Positions 34,544 through 43,130 of a stretch of DNA of 64,000 nucleotides are shown piece after piece. The stretch is from an uncultured Aquimarina sp. Lineage in GTDB: Bacteria; Bacteroidota; Bacteroidia; Flavobacteriales; Flavobacteriaceae. The position numbers and the translations under genes were made by a program. The notes under the pieces are model-generated. The model was not told where the DNA came from. It ran no database searches and was given only the letters and a program-made list of their open reading frames with translations. Numbering within the stretch: position 1 is the stretch's first letter; each line of letters opens with the position of its first letter. The DNA is taken from the NCBI RefSeq assembly GCF_947492965.1, contig NZ_CANLOZ010000005.1:62001-126000 (forward strand), written 5' to 3'.

Positions 34544-35999
34544 TATTTTATTTTCACATTCTTATTATTATCCACTGGACCAGAAGCAATGGGATAACAA
34601 AACTCCTTATCCACCTCTAGGAACAATATATGCTGCCGCTTTAATGAGAGAAAAAGGTTTTAAAGTTGATCTTTTTGACACGAATCTAAAAGATAACCCT
34701 TATGAAATAGAAAAAGAGATTATTCATAAAAAACCTAAATTTCTTGTATTGTACGATGATGGCTTTAACTATTTAACCAAAATGTGTCTTACCACGATGC
34801 GAGAGGCAGCATTTGAAATGATGAGAATTGGAAAAACTCATAATTGTACCATTATTGTAAATAGTTCTGATGCTACCGATCATTATTCTAAATATCTTTA
34901 TAATGGTGCAGATTACATTATTCAAGGAGAAGGAGAAAACACACTATTAGAGTTAATTGAAACGCTTAATCAAAAAGGGGCAACTGAAAAAATTAAAGGA
35001 ATTGTATATTCTAGAAATGAAGAAACTATTACAAATCCAAAAAGAGAAGTTCTAAAAAATTTAGATGATCTTCCGTTACCTGCTTGGGATCTAGTCGATA
35101 TAAAATCTTATAAAGAAATATGGACACGTAGTGGCAAAGAATTTACCTTAAATCTTGCTACTACACGAGGATGTCCGTTTAAATGTAATTGGTGTGCTAA
35201 ACCTATTTATGGCAATAGATATAACAATCATTCACCAGAATACATTGTTAAACATATACAATTGTTACAAAAAAGCTATCAGGTATCTCGCTTTTGGATG
35301 TGCGATGATATTTTTGGTTTAACTCCTGGTTGGGTACAAAGCTTTAATCAAGAGCTAAAGAAAACAAATACGAAGCTCAATTATTATATCCAAAGTAGGG
35401 TTGATTTATTGCTAAAAGAAGACACTATAGAAGCTTTATCAGAATCTGGTTTGGAAGAAGTTTGGGTAGGAGCAGAAAGTGGTTCCCAGTCTATATTAGA
35501 TGCTATGGATAAAGGAACCAAAGTTGAAGAAATATATAAGGCAACCCGTCTATTAAAAGAAAAAAACATCCGAGTAGCATTTTTTATACAATTTGGATAC
35601 TTGGGAGAAACTAAAAAGGACATCTCCGAGACTATCAGAATGATCAAAGAACTTATTCCTGATGATTTGGGAGTTTCGGTATCCTATCCGCTTCCTGGTA
35701 CCAAGTTTTATGAAAAGGTTAAAGATGATCTAAAGTTTAAAGCAAATTGGACTGATTCTGATGATTTAGCTATGATGTTTAAGGGAACTTACAACTCTAA
35801 ATACTATAGAAAATTACACAGATATGTGCATAAAGAATACAGAAAAAGTCAAGGATTACAATTTTTAAAAAAAATATTCAAAAGCCCATCTAAAGTATCT
35901 GCCATTGCCTTGAAGAGAATAGCTTACCTTTTATATTATTTCCCAAGTGCTTTTATAGACGCACAAGTTTTAAAAAGAATGGAACATTTAAATGAATGA
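34536..35999 (+). CDS. B12-binding-domain radical SAM protein 1
   Basis: This 487-residue BchE/class B-like protein has an N-terminal cobalamin-binding-like Rossmann domain (PYPPLGTIYAAALMREKGF, ADYIIQGEGENTLLELIETL) and a radical SAM core with Cys213, Cys217 and Cys220 in TTRGCPFKCNWCAKPIYG. No base-off D-x-H-x-x-G motif is seen. Such enzymes methylate, cyclise or rearrange unactivated carbons. Its closest relative here is the protein at 36780. It overlaps the neighbours on both sides (8 bases each), and a methyltransferase gene lies between the two radical SAM genes. The substrate is unknown. Confidence 0.85.
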   Translation: MLDILFSHSYYYPLDQKQWDNKTPYPPLGTIYAAALMREKGFKVDLFDTNLKDNPYEIEKEIIHKKPKFLVLYDDGFNYLTKMCLTTMREAAFEMMRIGKTHNCTIIVNSSDATDHYSKYLYNGADYIIQGEGENTLLELIETLNQKGATEKIKGIVYSRNEETITNPKREVLKNLDDLPLPAWDLVDIKSYKEIWTRSGKEFTLNLATTRGCPFKCNWCAKPIYGNRYNNHSPEYIVKHIQLLQKSYQVSRFWMCDDIFGLTPGWVQSFNQELKKTNTKLNYYIQSRVDLLLKEDTIEALSESGLEEVWVGAESGSQSILDAMDKGTKVEEIYKATRLLKEKNIRVAFFIQFGYLGETKKDISETIRMIKELIPDDLGVSVSYPLPGTKFYEKVKDDLKFKANWTDSDDLAMMFKGTYNSKYYRKLHRYVHKEYRKSQGLQFLKKIFKSPSKVSAIALKRIAYLLYYFPSAFIDAQVLKRMEHLNE

Positions 36000-36783
36000 A
36001 AGTTTTGACATATCCGCTATTTCTTATGATACTGTTTTTACAAATAGTCATATCGGTAAACTTCAAAGAAAAAGAGTGCACGATTTTCTAATAACTACGT
36101 TTCCTAAAAATAGCAGCTTAGAGATTTTAGAGGTCAACTGCGGAACTGGTCATGACGCAATCTGGCTTTCAACCTTAGGGCATCGTATTATAGCTACAGA
36201 TATATCAACAGAAATGATCGCTGTAGCAAATTCAAAACTTACTAAAGAAAGTAACCAACCAGATTTTAGACAATTAGACATTAATAGTTTAGACAACACA
36301 GATTTTAATAGGTCTTTTGATCTTATCTTTTCAGATTTTGGTGGTTTAAATTGTCTTTCTCCTCTAGAATTAGAAAACTTTTTTAGTGCTGCGGTAAAAA
36401 AACTAAAACCTAACGGTAAAATCGTAGCGGTTATCATGCCTAAAAATTGCCTTATGGAAAGCCTTTATTTTATAATGAAAGGTAATTTCAGCAGCGTATT
36501 CAGAAGAAATACGAAAAAGGCAGTTCTCGCAAACGTTGAAAATACTTCGGTCAAAACTTGGTACTATAATCCTAAGGATATAAAAAAGAACTCTAGTAGT
36601 TACTTTCGCATTCAGAAAACTAAACCAATTGGTTTTTTTATTCCTCCCTCCTACCTCGAAAGCTTTTTTAAAAACAGATTAGGATTATTAAAATTATTAA
36701 ATCGTTTAGACTCGTTTTTCAAACACTCTACTTTTATATCTAGCTTCAGTGATCATTACATAATCTCATTATCTAAGAAATGA
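35992..36783 (+). CDS. Class I SAM-dependent methyltransferase
   Basis: This 263-residue protein has the SAM-binding motif LEILEVNCGTGHDAIWLSTL, the acidic loop ATDISTEMIAVANSKL and the post-I segment FDLIFSDFGGLNCLSP. A basic C-terminal tail (RRNTKKAVLANVEN and later SLSKK) may bind membrane or nucleic acid. It overlaps rSAM protein 1 by 8 bases and rSAM protein 2 by 4. It probably methylates an intermediate made by the cluster; O-, N- or C-methylation cannot be told. Confidence 0.8.
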   Translation: MNESFDISAISYDTVFTNSHIGKLQRKRVHDFLITTFPKNSSLEILEVNCGTGHDAIWLSTLGHRIIATDISTEMIAVANSKLTKESNQPDFRQLDINSLDNTDFNRSFDLIFSDFGGLNCLSPLELENFFSAAVKKLKPNGKIVAVIMPKNCLMESLYFIMKGNFSSVFRRNTKKAVLANVENTSVKTWYYNPKDIKKNSSSYFRIQKTKPIGFFIPPSYLESFFKNRLGLLKLLNRLDSFFKHSTFISSFSDHYIISLSKK

Positions 36784-38156
36784 GCATCGTATTAACCCAT
36801 GCATATTACCTAAGTACAGATCCTAAAGAACATAGGATTATGAAACCATATCCTCCATTAGGTCAGTTATATATTTCCTCATATCTAGAGAAGTATGATG
36901 TAAAAAATTATGTTTTTGATACTACTTTTAGTTCGAAAGAAGAACAGTTACAATTTATTCAAGCTAAAAAACCAGATCTTGTTGCGATATATGCAAATCT
37001 TATGACTAAAGTAGAAGTTATAGAACTAATAAAAATACTTAGTACGGATGCTGTATATGGATTCCCAAAAATAGTCTTAGGAGGTCCAGATGTCACTTAC
37101 AATACCGAAAATTATTTAAAATCAGGAGCACAATATATCGTAATTGGCGAAGGCGAAGAAACGTTATATGAACTTTATTTAGCTATAAAAAATAAAACGG
37201 AAATAAATAATGTCTCTGGAATTGCATATCTGGATAATGAAAAAGTAATCAAAACTTCTGCAAGGGTTAAAATGAAGGATCTATCCGTCCTTCCATTACC
37301 AAATAGGAAAGCGATAGATATGCAATTGTATTTAAAAACCTGGAAAAACAATCATGGACAAAGTTCTATGACTGTTAGTACACAACGTGGTTGTCCATAT
37401 ACATGCAAATGGTGTAGTACAGCGGTTTATGGTCAAAGTTATCGTAGAAGGCCTGCAAAATTAGTAGCGCAGGAACTTGCGATGTTAAAAGAAGAATACA
37501 ATCCTGATACTATATGGTTCGTAGATGATGTATTTACTGTAAGTCATAAATGGTTAGGAGAATTTCATAAAGAAGTAATCAAACAAAATGCTATCATCCC
37601 TTTTGAATGTATTACCAGAGCTGAAAGATTAAATGATCAAGTACTACGGCAACTTAAAGAAGCAGGTTGTTATCGTATCTGGATTGGCGCAGAAAGTGGT
37701 TCACAAAAAATTGTGGATGCTATGGATAGACGTGTAAAAGTAGAAACTGTTAGAGAAGCCATTCAAAAAACCAATAAATTAGGTATTGAAACAGGAACTT
37801 TCATCATGGTTGGATATCCTGGAGAAGATGAAAAAGATATTGCAGAAACTATTCATCATCTCAAAATTGCCAATCCTACACATTTTACCATTACAGTTGC
37901 CTACCCTATCAAAGGAACATCACTTTATAATGAAATAGAAAATGATATTACCATACAACCTGATTGGAATACCTCAACAGATAGAGATATTGATTTTAAA
38001 CGAACTTACCATCGTAAATTTTATGACTATGCCGTAAGAAGAATTGTAAATGAAGTAAACTATTTTAAAAAGGGTAATGGATTAATCTCGAAATATAAAT
38101 TAAAACTCAAATCTATGGCTGCTTTGGTTTTAATGAAATATTATAAGTTTAGATAA
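36780..38156 (+). CDS. B12-binding-domain radical SAM protein 2
   Basis: This 458-residue protein is paralogous to the one at 34536: an N-terminal B12-type domain (MKPYPPLGQLYISSYLEKYD, KIVLGGPDVTYNTENYLKSG) and a cluster motif with Cys205, Cys209 and Cys212 (TQRGCPYTCKWCSTAVYG). The core continues with RIWIGAESGSQKIVDAMDRR and GTFIMVGYPGEDEKDI, typical of this group. Two near neighbours with the same fold suggest successive or alternative modifications of one scaffold. It ends with a TAATG overlap (1 base) with the GT-C-like gene. Confidence 0.85.
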   Translation: MSIVLTHAYYLSTDPKEHRIMKPYPPLGQLYISSYLEKYDVKNYVFDTTFSSKEEQLQFIQAKKPDLVAIYANLMTKVEVIELIKILSTDAVYGFPKIVLGGPDVTYNTENYLKSGAQYIVIGEGEETLYELYLAIKNKTEINNVSGIAYLDNEKVIKTSARVKMKDLSVLPLPNRKAIDMQLYLKTWKNNHGQSSMTVSTQRGCPYTCKWCSTAVYGQSYRRRPAKLVAQELAMLKEEYNPDTIWFVDDVFTVSHKWLGEFHKEVIKQNAIIPFECITRAERLNDQVLRQLKEAGCYRIWIGAESGSQKIVDAMDRRVKVETVREAIQKTNKLGIETGTFIMVGYPGEDEKDIAETIHHLKIANPTHFTITVAYPIKGTSLYNEIENDITIQPDWNTSTDRDIDFKRTYHRKFYDYAVRRIVNEVNYFKKGNGLISKYKLKLKSMAALVLMKYYKFR

Positions 38157-39682
38157 TGGGTAACTTTTTAATTTTATTTTCGGAAAAATTTGCTCCTTAC
38201 TCCTTAGTTTTCATTTTTTTTATTCTAAGCTTTATAGGGATTACGCATCACGAACTTTGGTTAGATGAATCCCACAGTTGGTTGTTAGGAAGAGATAGCA
38301 ACTCTCTATCCGATCTTATAATAAATACCAGCTATGAAGGACACCCGATACTTTGGAATATAATACTATTTTATATTAACCGGTTTTCTTCGAACCCTTT
38401 TTGGATGCAATTGCTACACATTATTATTTCTAGCATAGCAGTCTTCATATTTCTTAAAAAAGCCCCTTTTTCTTTATTATTTAAGATATTATTCATTTTC
38501 GGGTATTTTATATTTTTTGAGTACAATGTAATTAGCAGAAATTATGGATTAGGAGTTTTATTTTTATTCTGTGCTTTAACAATCTATAAAGACAGACATG
38601 AAAAATTTATTCTTTTTATTACTTTTCTGGCTATTGCAAATCATGTCCATTCAATTTTTATAATACTTTCATTCGCGTTGCTTGGTATCATTTTTCTTGA
38701 AATGATCCTGAAAGAAGATTTCTTTTTAAAAAAGAAGTTTCTTATTGGTACTCTAATCTTTGGAGGTATCACAGCGCTTTCAGTTATTCAAATCATTCCC
38801 CCTTCCGATAGTTTATATTTTGAAAGAACAACAGATCTTTCTGTATTTGAAAAACTTTCTAAAAGTGCAATTACATTTTTTAAAGGAGTATTTTTTATTC
38901 CTGATTTTAGAACGCTTCATTTTTGGAATACCCATTTGATCGTAAACCTTAGTAAACCATTTGCAATCATACTAGGAATTATAAGTATATTCATTCCTTG
39001 CTTCTTATTTTTTAAAAACAAACTGGTTCTAATGTATGCTTATTTAGGAATTTTGGGAACGATAGTTTTCTTCTTTGTTACTCAAGTATCTGCACCTAGA
39101 TTTTTTGGAGTACATTTTCTTTTAATAATCACAGGATTATGGATTAATCACTACTATCCGTTTCAAACAAACATAATTAATTCCAAACTTCCATTAATGT
39201 TATTAAAAAACATAAAAAAGAGTCTTATTTACAGCATGTTAATAACACAATTGATCGTTGGAATAACTGCATTTTGTATAGATTTATCCTTACCCTTTTC
39301 GAATTCCAAACAAACCATTACTTATCTAAAAACATCTAATCTCAACAATAAAATGGTCATTACCCAAGGATGTGGTGGGACTCCTTTGAGCAGTTATCTA
39401 GAAAAGCCTATTTTTTTCCTCGATGCAGACAGCTATGAAAGTTTTTGTAAATGGAATCGTAGAATTCCAATAGTACAAAATCCAGAGAAAGCTTTAAATG
39501 ATTCTTTACAAAAGGTGCTAAACAATGTAAATCAGAGTGTTATTTTTATATCTACCCATTCTTTAAATACTGAAAAACAAATGACACTTTCAAATTCTTT
39601 AAACTATAAATTCTTGAAAGGTTTTAATAGTAGTATTGTCAAACAAGAAAGTTATTATATATATGAAATATCAAAAATATAA
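38156..39682 (+). CDS. Multi-pass GT-C-type membrane glycosyltransferase
   Basis: This 508-residue protein has about 10 membrane helices. The first loop contains HHELWLDESHSWLLGRDSNS, the acidic loop expected of GT-C polyprenyl-phosphate-sugar-dependent transferases (GT39/ArnT-like). A C-terminal soluble domain of roughly 120 residues follows (from about residue 385). It should use a polyprenyl-phosphate sugar at the outer face of the inner membrane. The polyprenyl donor would come from the DPM1-like GT2 encoded at 40801. Acceptor unknown. Confidence 0.7.
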   Translation: MGNFLILFSEKFAPYSLVFIFFILSFIGITHHELWLDESHSWLLGRDSNSLSDLIINTSYEGHPILWNIILFYINRFSSNPFWMQLLHIIISSIAVFIFLKKAPFSLLFKILFIFGYFIFFEYNVISRNYGLGVLFLFCALTIYKDRHEKFILFITFLAIANHVHSIFIILSFALLGIIFLEMILKEDFFLKKKFLIGTLIFGGITALSVIQIIPPSDSLYFERTTDLSVFEKLSKSAITFFKGVFFIPDFRTLHFWNTHLIVNLSKPFAIILGIISIFIPCFLFFKNKLVLMYAYLGILGTIVFFFVTQVSAPRFFGVHFLLIITGLWINHYYPFQTNIINSKLPLMLLKNIKKSLIYSMLITQLIVGITAFCIDLSLPFSNSKQTITYLKTSNLNNKMVITQGCGGTPLSSYLEKPIFFLDADSYESFCKWNRRIPIVQNPEKALNDSLQKVLNNVNQSVIFISTHSLNTEKQMTLSNSLNYKFLKGFNSSIVKQESYYIYEISKI

Positions 39683-40799
39683 ATACGGTATTCCAATATT
39701 GCTAATTACAATTACGCTATTGATACTCTCTTTTAGTTATCCAAAAAAGAGTAATATGATTAATTTAAAATGGAATAAATCATATCCCGAGGACACGTTT
39801 ACCAAAAATGTGATTGCTCTAAAATGGTGTTTATCCTTTTTAGGTTCTGATCTGGTAGCAGATACGGAAACGGTAGGTATTTCAACAAATAAAGAACCTA
39901 TAATAACCTTAAATATCCAACAATTAAAATTCAATAAAAATGCTTCTAAGCATCTAAAAAAACTTCATTCTCAATTAAAAAAAACAGAAGAATATAAAAA
40001 AAACAATGCTATTGATCTCGGAAGATACATAGCACTTACTATTGGTAGCTCCTATCATTATTACAAAATTGTAGATATACCTAACAAGCTTCAAGAGTAT
40101 CATACTTCATATGCTTTTGATACTATAAAAGGCTATATCGATGATTCCAGTGTATCACTCGTAGACAGAATTATTTCTATATCAAAAAATAACACAGAAA
40201 ATAGACAAGCATATATATCAACCGAAGTAGATTCTGTATCAAAAGAAATATTCGAATATGAAACTTTAGAAATAATGAATAATGGTCAACTAAAGTTTGG
40301 GATATATGACCACAATGGAAATATTAAAGACGTTGCAGATCGCACGGTCACAAATGCTGGAAAACCAGCAAAGTGTATTTGGTGTCATGAAACAGGAATA
40401 CAACCTTTATTTAGCAAACAAAATAACTATCCTGGATATTTAACGTACCCAGAATTAAAAGACTCTTTGGATAGGAATAATAAACTTCTAAGATCATATC
40501 AGGACAAACATTGGCAGGATAAAGAAATTAGAAATAAGAGATTACATACTGAAATGGAAATATCCTATATTTCATTTATGGAACCTTCTGCAGAACATAT
40601 TTCAAACGAGTGGGGTATTTCTATTGAAGAAGTAAAAACCAAATTAAAACATTTAAAAACACACAGACATCATGAATTTGGATTTATTGGTGATTTATAC
40701 CATAGAAAAGATATTGATGCACTGGCACCTTGGAAATCCTTAGAGATTCCCGAAAGTATGCGCGAGAAATCTGCTAATGAGGTTAATCATCTAAAATAG
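39663..40799 (+). CDS. Membrane-anchored protein with a CxxCH haem-like motif
   Basis: I use the ATG at 39663, which overlaps the previous gene by 20 bases, rather than the TTG at 39636. The 378-residue product has one N-terminal helix (YGIPILLITITLLILSFSYP) and a long polar periplasmic part. A CxxCH motif with Cys238, Cys241 and His242 (GKPAKCIWCHETGIQPL) is preceded by FGIYDHNGNIKDVADRTV. This is the only such motif; a second axial ligand is not obvious. I do not recognise the family. A periplasmic oxidoreductase would be unexpected in a glycan cluster, so this gene deserves attention. Confidence 0.55.
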   Translation: MKYQKYKYGIPILLITITLLILSFSYPKKSNMINLKWNKSYPEDTFTKNVIALKWCLSFLGSDLVADTETVGISTNKEPIITLNIQQLKFNKNASKHLKKLHSQLKKTEEYKKNNAIDLGRYIALTIGSSYHYYKIVDIPNKLQEYHTSYAFDTIKGYIDDSSVSLVDRIISISKNNTENRQAYISTEVDSVSKEIFEYETLEIMNNGQLKFGIYDHNGNIKDVADRTVTNAGKPAKCIWCHETGIQPLFSKQNNYPGYLTYPELKDSLDRNNKLLRSYQDKHWQDKEIRNKRLHTEMEISYISFMEPSAEHISNEWGISIEEVKTKLKHLKTHRHHEFGFIGDLYHRKDIDALAPWKSLEIPESMREKSANEVNHLK

Positions 40800-40800
40800 T

Positions 40801-41541
40801 ATGTTACATTCAAAAAAGATAGTAGTTATTCTCCCTGCCTACAACGCAGAAAAAACATTACAAAAGACTTTTGAAGAAATTCCTTTTGATATTGTTGATG
40901 AAGTAATTCTTACAGATGATTTTAGTTCGGATCAAACCGTTCAGCTTGCAAATGAAATTGGAATTCAACATATTATAGAACACAAAACCAATATTGGGTA
41001 CGGCGGAAATCAAAAATCATGTTATAAACGTGCATTGGCCATTGGTGCTGATATCATAGTCATGCTACACCCAGATTATCAATACACTCCCAAACTCATT
41101 CCTTCGATGGCTTACTTAGTAGCAAATGATATCTATGATGTAGTACTTGGTTCCAGAATATTAGGAAAAGGAGCTATACAGGGAGGAATGCCTATCTATA
41201 AATATATAGCGAATCGGATTCTTACCCTTTTTCAAAACATAATGATCAATCAGAAGTTATCAGAATATCATACGGGATATCGATGCTTTTCTAAAGAAGC
41301 GCTGTTAAAAATTAATTTTAAAGACAATTCGGATGATTTTATTTTTGATAATGAGATATTAGCACAATGCTGCTTCCATGACTTTCGTATTGGAGAAGTA
41401 TCTTGTCCGACCAAATATTTTGAAGAAGCTTCTTCCATAAACTTTAGAAGAAGTGTTATCTATGGTTTAGGTATTGTTAGAGTATCAATCCAATATTTTC
41501 TTCATAATAGTAAAATATTAAAATCACGTTTATTTGAATGA
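40801..41541 (+). CDS. GT2 glycosyltransferase, dolichyl/polyprenyl-phosphate mannose synthase-like
   Basis: This 246-residue cytosolic GT-A enzyme has VVILPAYNAEKTLQKTFEEI, the DDFSSDQT and HPDYQYTPK acidic motifs, NIGYGGNQKSCYKRALAIGA and GSRILGKGAIQGGMPIYKYI. This set is typical of DPM1-like enzymes without a C-terminal membrane domain. It would load a sugar onto a polyprenyl phosphate to serve the membrane-embedded GT-C proteins on either side. It overlaps the next gene by 4 bases. Confidence 0.82.
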   Translation: MLHSKKIVVILPAYNAEKTLQKTFEEIPFDIVDEVILTDDFSSDQTVQLANEIGIQHIIEHKTNIGYGGNQKSCYKRALAIGADIIVMLHPDYQYTPKLIPSMAYLVANDIYDVVLGSRILGKGAIQGGMPIYKYIANRILTLFQNIMINQKLSEYHTGYRCFSKEALLKINFKDNSDDFIFDNEILAQCCFHDFRIGEVSCPTKYFEEASSINFRRSVIYGLGIVRVSIQYFLHNSKILKSRLFE

Positions 41542-43130
41542 AAGGGATTTTAGCAAAAGAACAGAAATGGATACTATATATCTTACCACTACTATTGATG
41601 GGTATTATATATATTATAAAATCCTATTTCTTTTTACCTCATGATTTTGCTAATTATTACTTTGGAGCTTATTTCTTAGAAAACGGAAGTTTCTCTAAAA
41701 TTATTTATGACCCAACATGGTTTAATCAAAAAATCTTTGAGATTCAAAAAAACGTTTTTGCAAGTTATTCGCCGAATACTCCATTTCTGGCTTTGTTCTT
41801 TGTTCCTTTTACATTATTTAGTTTTTCTACCGCAAAAATTGTTTTTAATTCTTTAAGTCTAATCCTATTTCTGTATACACTAAAAAACATATTTACTACC
41901 TATAAAATCTCAAACATCCATTATGTTACTGTTTTTCTGGTATTCTTAATTCCTATCAAAAATAATATCCTTTTTGGTCAGGTATACTTGTTACTCTTCT
42001 TTTTAATTTCTGAAGGTTTTTTAGCTTATAAGCAGGAGAAAAAATTGAAAATGGGAATCTTATGGTCCATTGCAATACTCCTAAAAGTATTTCCTTTAAT
42101 TCTTTTTGGATTTTTACTTTTCCAAAAAAAAATAAAAAGCTTTCTAGTTCTAGCATTTTGTACTGCGATAATTTTAACTATTTCCATCTCTGTAAACGGT
42201 TTCGATGCATGGTTGTATTTTATAGAAAATATACTACCAAAAGCCAATAAAGGAGAGATATCAGGAGAGTTTATTAAAGGGTATCAATCCATATTAATGT
42301 TTCTAAAACATGTTTTTATACACAATGAGATCAAAAATCCGGATGCTATAATTCATAGTCCCAGCATATATTATTTGCTATTAATAGTATCTAAACTACT
42401 AATCATAGGATATGGATTATTAATTACTTGGAATCAAAAGTCAAAACTTCTTAGGTTTTCATACTGGATACTAGCATCTTATTTACTGTCTCCATACGGA
42501 AGTAGTTATAGCAATATTTTACTTATTATTCTTTTAATTCAATTACTCAGGGAAAATTCAAAAGACTATCTTGTTTTATTTGGAGTAGCTATTCTATTTC
42601 TTATTTGTAATTTTCCATTTCACTATACCTACAATTTACCTCTACCCTTTTCTTTTTTAAAACTATTCCTATATTTATCATTATGGTGTCTAATTTTCTT
42701 CAAAAAAATAAATTTAGCAAAATGGCATCTAAGTATCTTGTCTATTAGCCTATGTGTTTCCGCTATATTCTTGTGGAATAATGATGAGAAAAAGATAAAT
42801 CCAGATACAAATTACCTACTCGAAAAAGATCAACACCAAGCGTTGATATATGATTATTACGTAGAAAATGAGGTGTTAATGTATAAGTACTGGGCAGAAG
42901 AAGGAAGTCAAACTAAGTCGACAGACATCAATGTAAAAAGTATAAATTATGAAATTAGCATAAAAAACAATCAGATCTATCATGGTGCAACCAAAATTAC
43001 AGATGATCCTTCTAACAAATACAAACCCGCAATTATCAATGAAGATACTTTGATTTATCTTTCGGATACTCAAAGAGGCTATGGTTTTTACACTTTTAGA
43101 AAGATAATCTTGACAAAAAATAAGTATTAA
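41538..43130 (+). CDS. Multi-pass membrane glycosyltransferase, GT87/DUF2029-like
   Basis: This 530-residue protein has about 11 hydrophobic helices. The early segment FFLPHDFANYYFGAYFLENG and the loop NTPFLALFFVPFTLFSF match the pattern of GT87 polyprenyl-phosphate-mannose-dependent transferases (the D near residue 33 in the first loop). A polar C-terminal tail (from about residue 415) lies outside the membrane. With the DPM1-like enzyme it forms a donor/acceptor pair. It overlaps the ABC transporter start by 1 base. Confidence 0.68.
   Translation: MKGILAKEQKWILYILPLLLMGIIYIIKSYFFLPHDFANYYFGAYFLENGSFSKIIYDPTWFNQKIFEIQKNVFASYSPNTPFLALFFVPFTLFSFSTAKIVFNSLSLILFLYTLKNIFTTYKISNIHYVTVFLVFLIPIKNNILFGQVYLLLFFLISEGFLAYKQEKKLKMGILWSIAILLKVFPLILFGFLLFQKKIKSFLVLAFCTAIILTISISVNGFDAWLYFIENILPKANKGEISGEFIKGYQSILMFLKHVFIHNEIKNPDAIIHSPSIYYLLLIVSKLLIIGYGLLITWNQKSKLLRFSYWILASYLLSPYGSSYSNILLIILLIQLLRENSKDYLVLFGVAILFLICNFPFHYTYNLPLPFSFLKLFLYLSLWCLIFFKKINLAKWHLSILSISLCVSAIFLWNNDEKKINPDTNYLLEKDQHQALIYDYYVENEVLMYKYWAEEGSQTKSTDINVKSINYEISIKNNQIYHGATKITDDPSNKYKPAIINEDTLIYLSDTQRGYGFYTFRKIILTKNKY

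Noticed and set aside
39636..39662. TTG start for the CxxCH protein
   Set aside because: The ATG at 39663 is 9 codons later, gives a better membrane-anchor start and avoids a longer overlap with the upstream gene.
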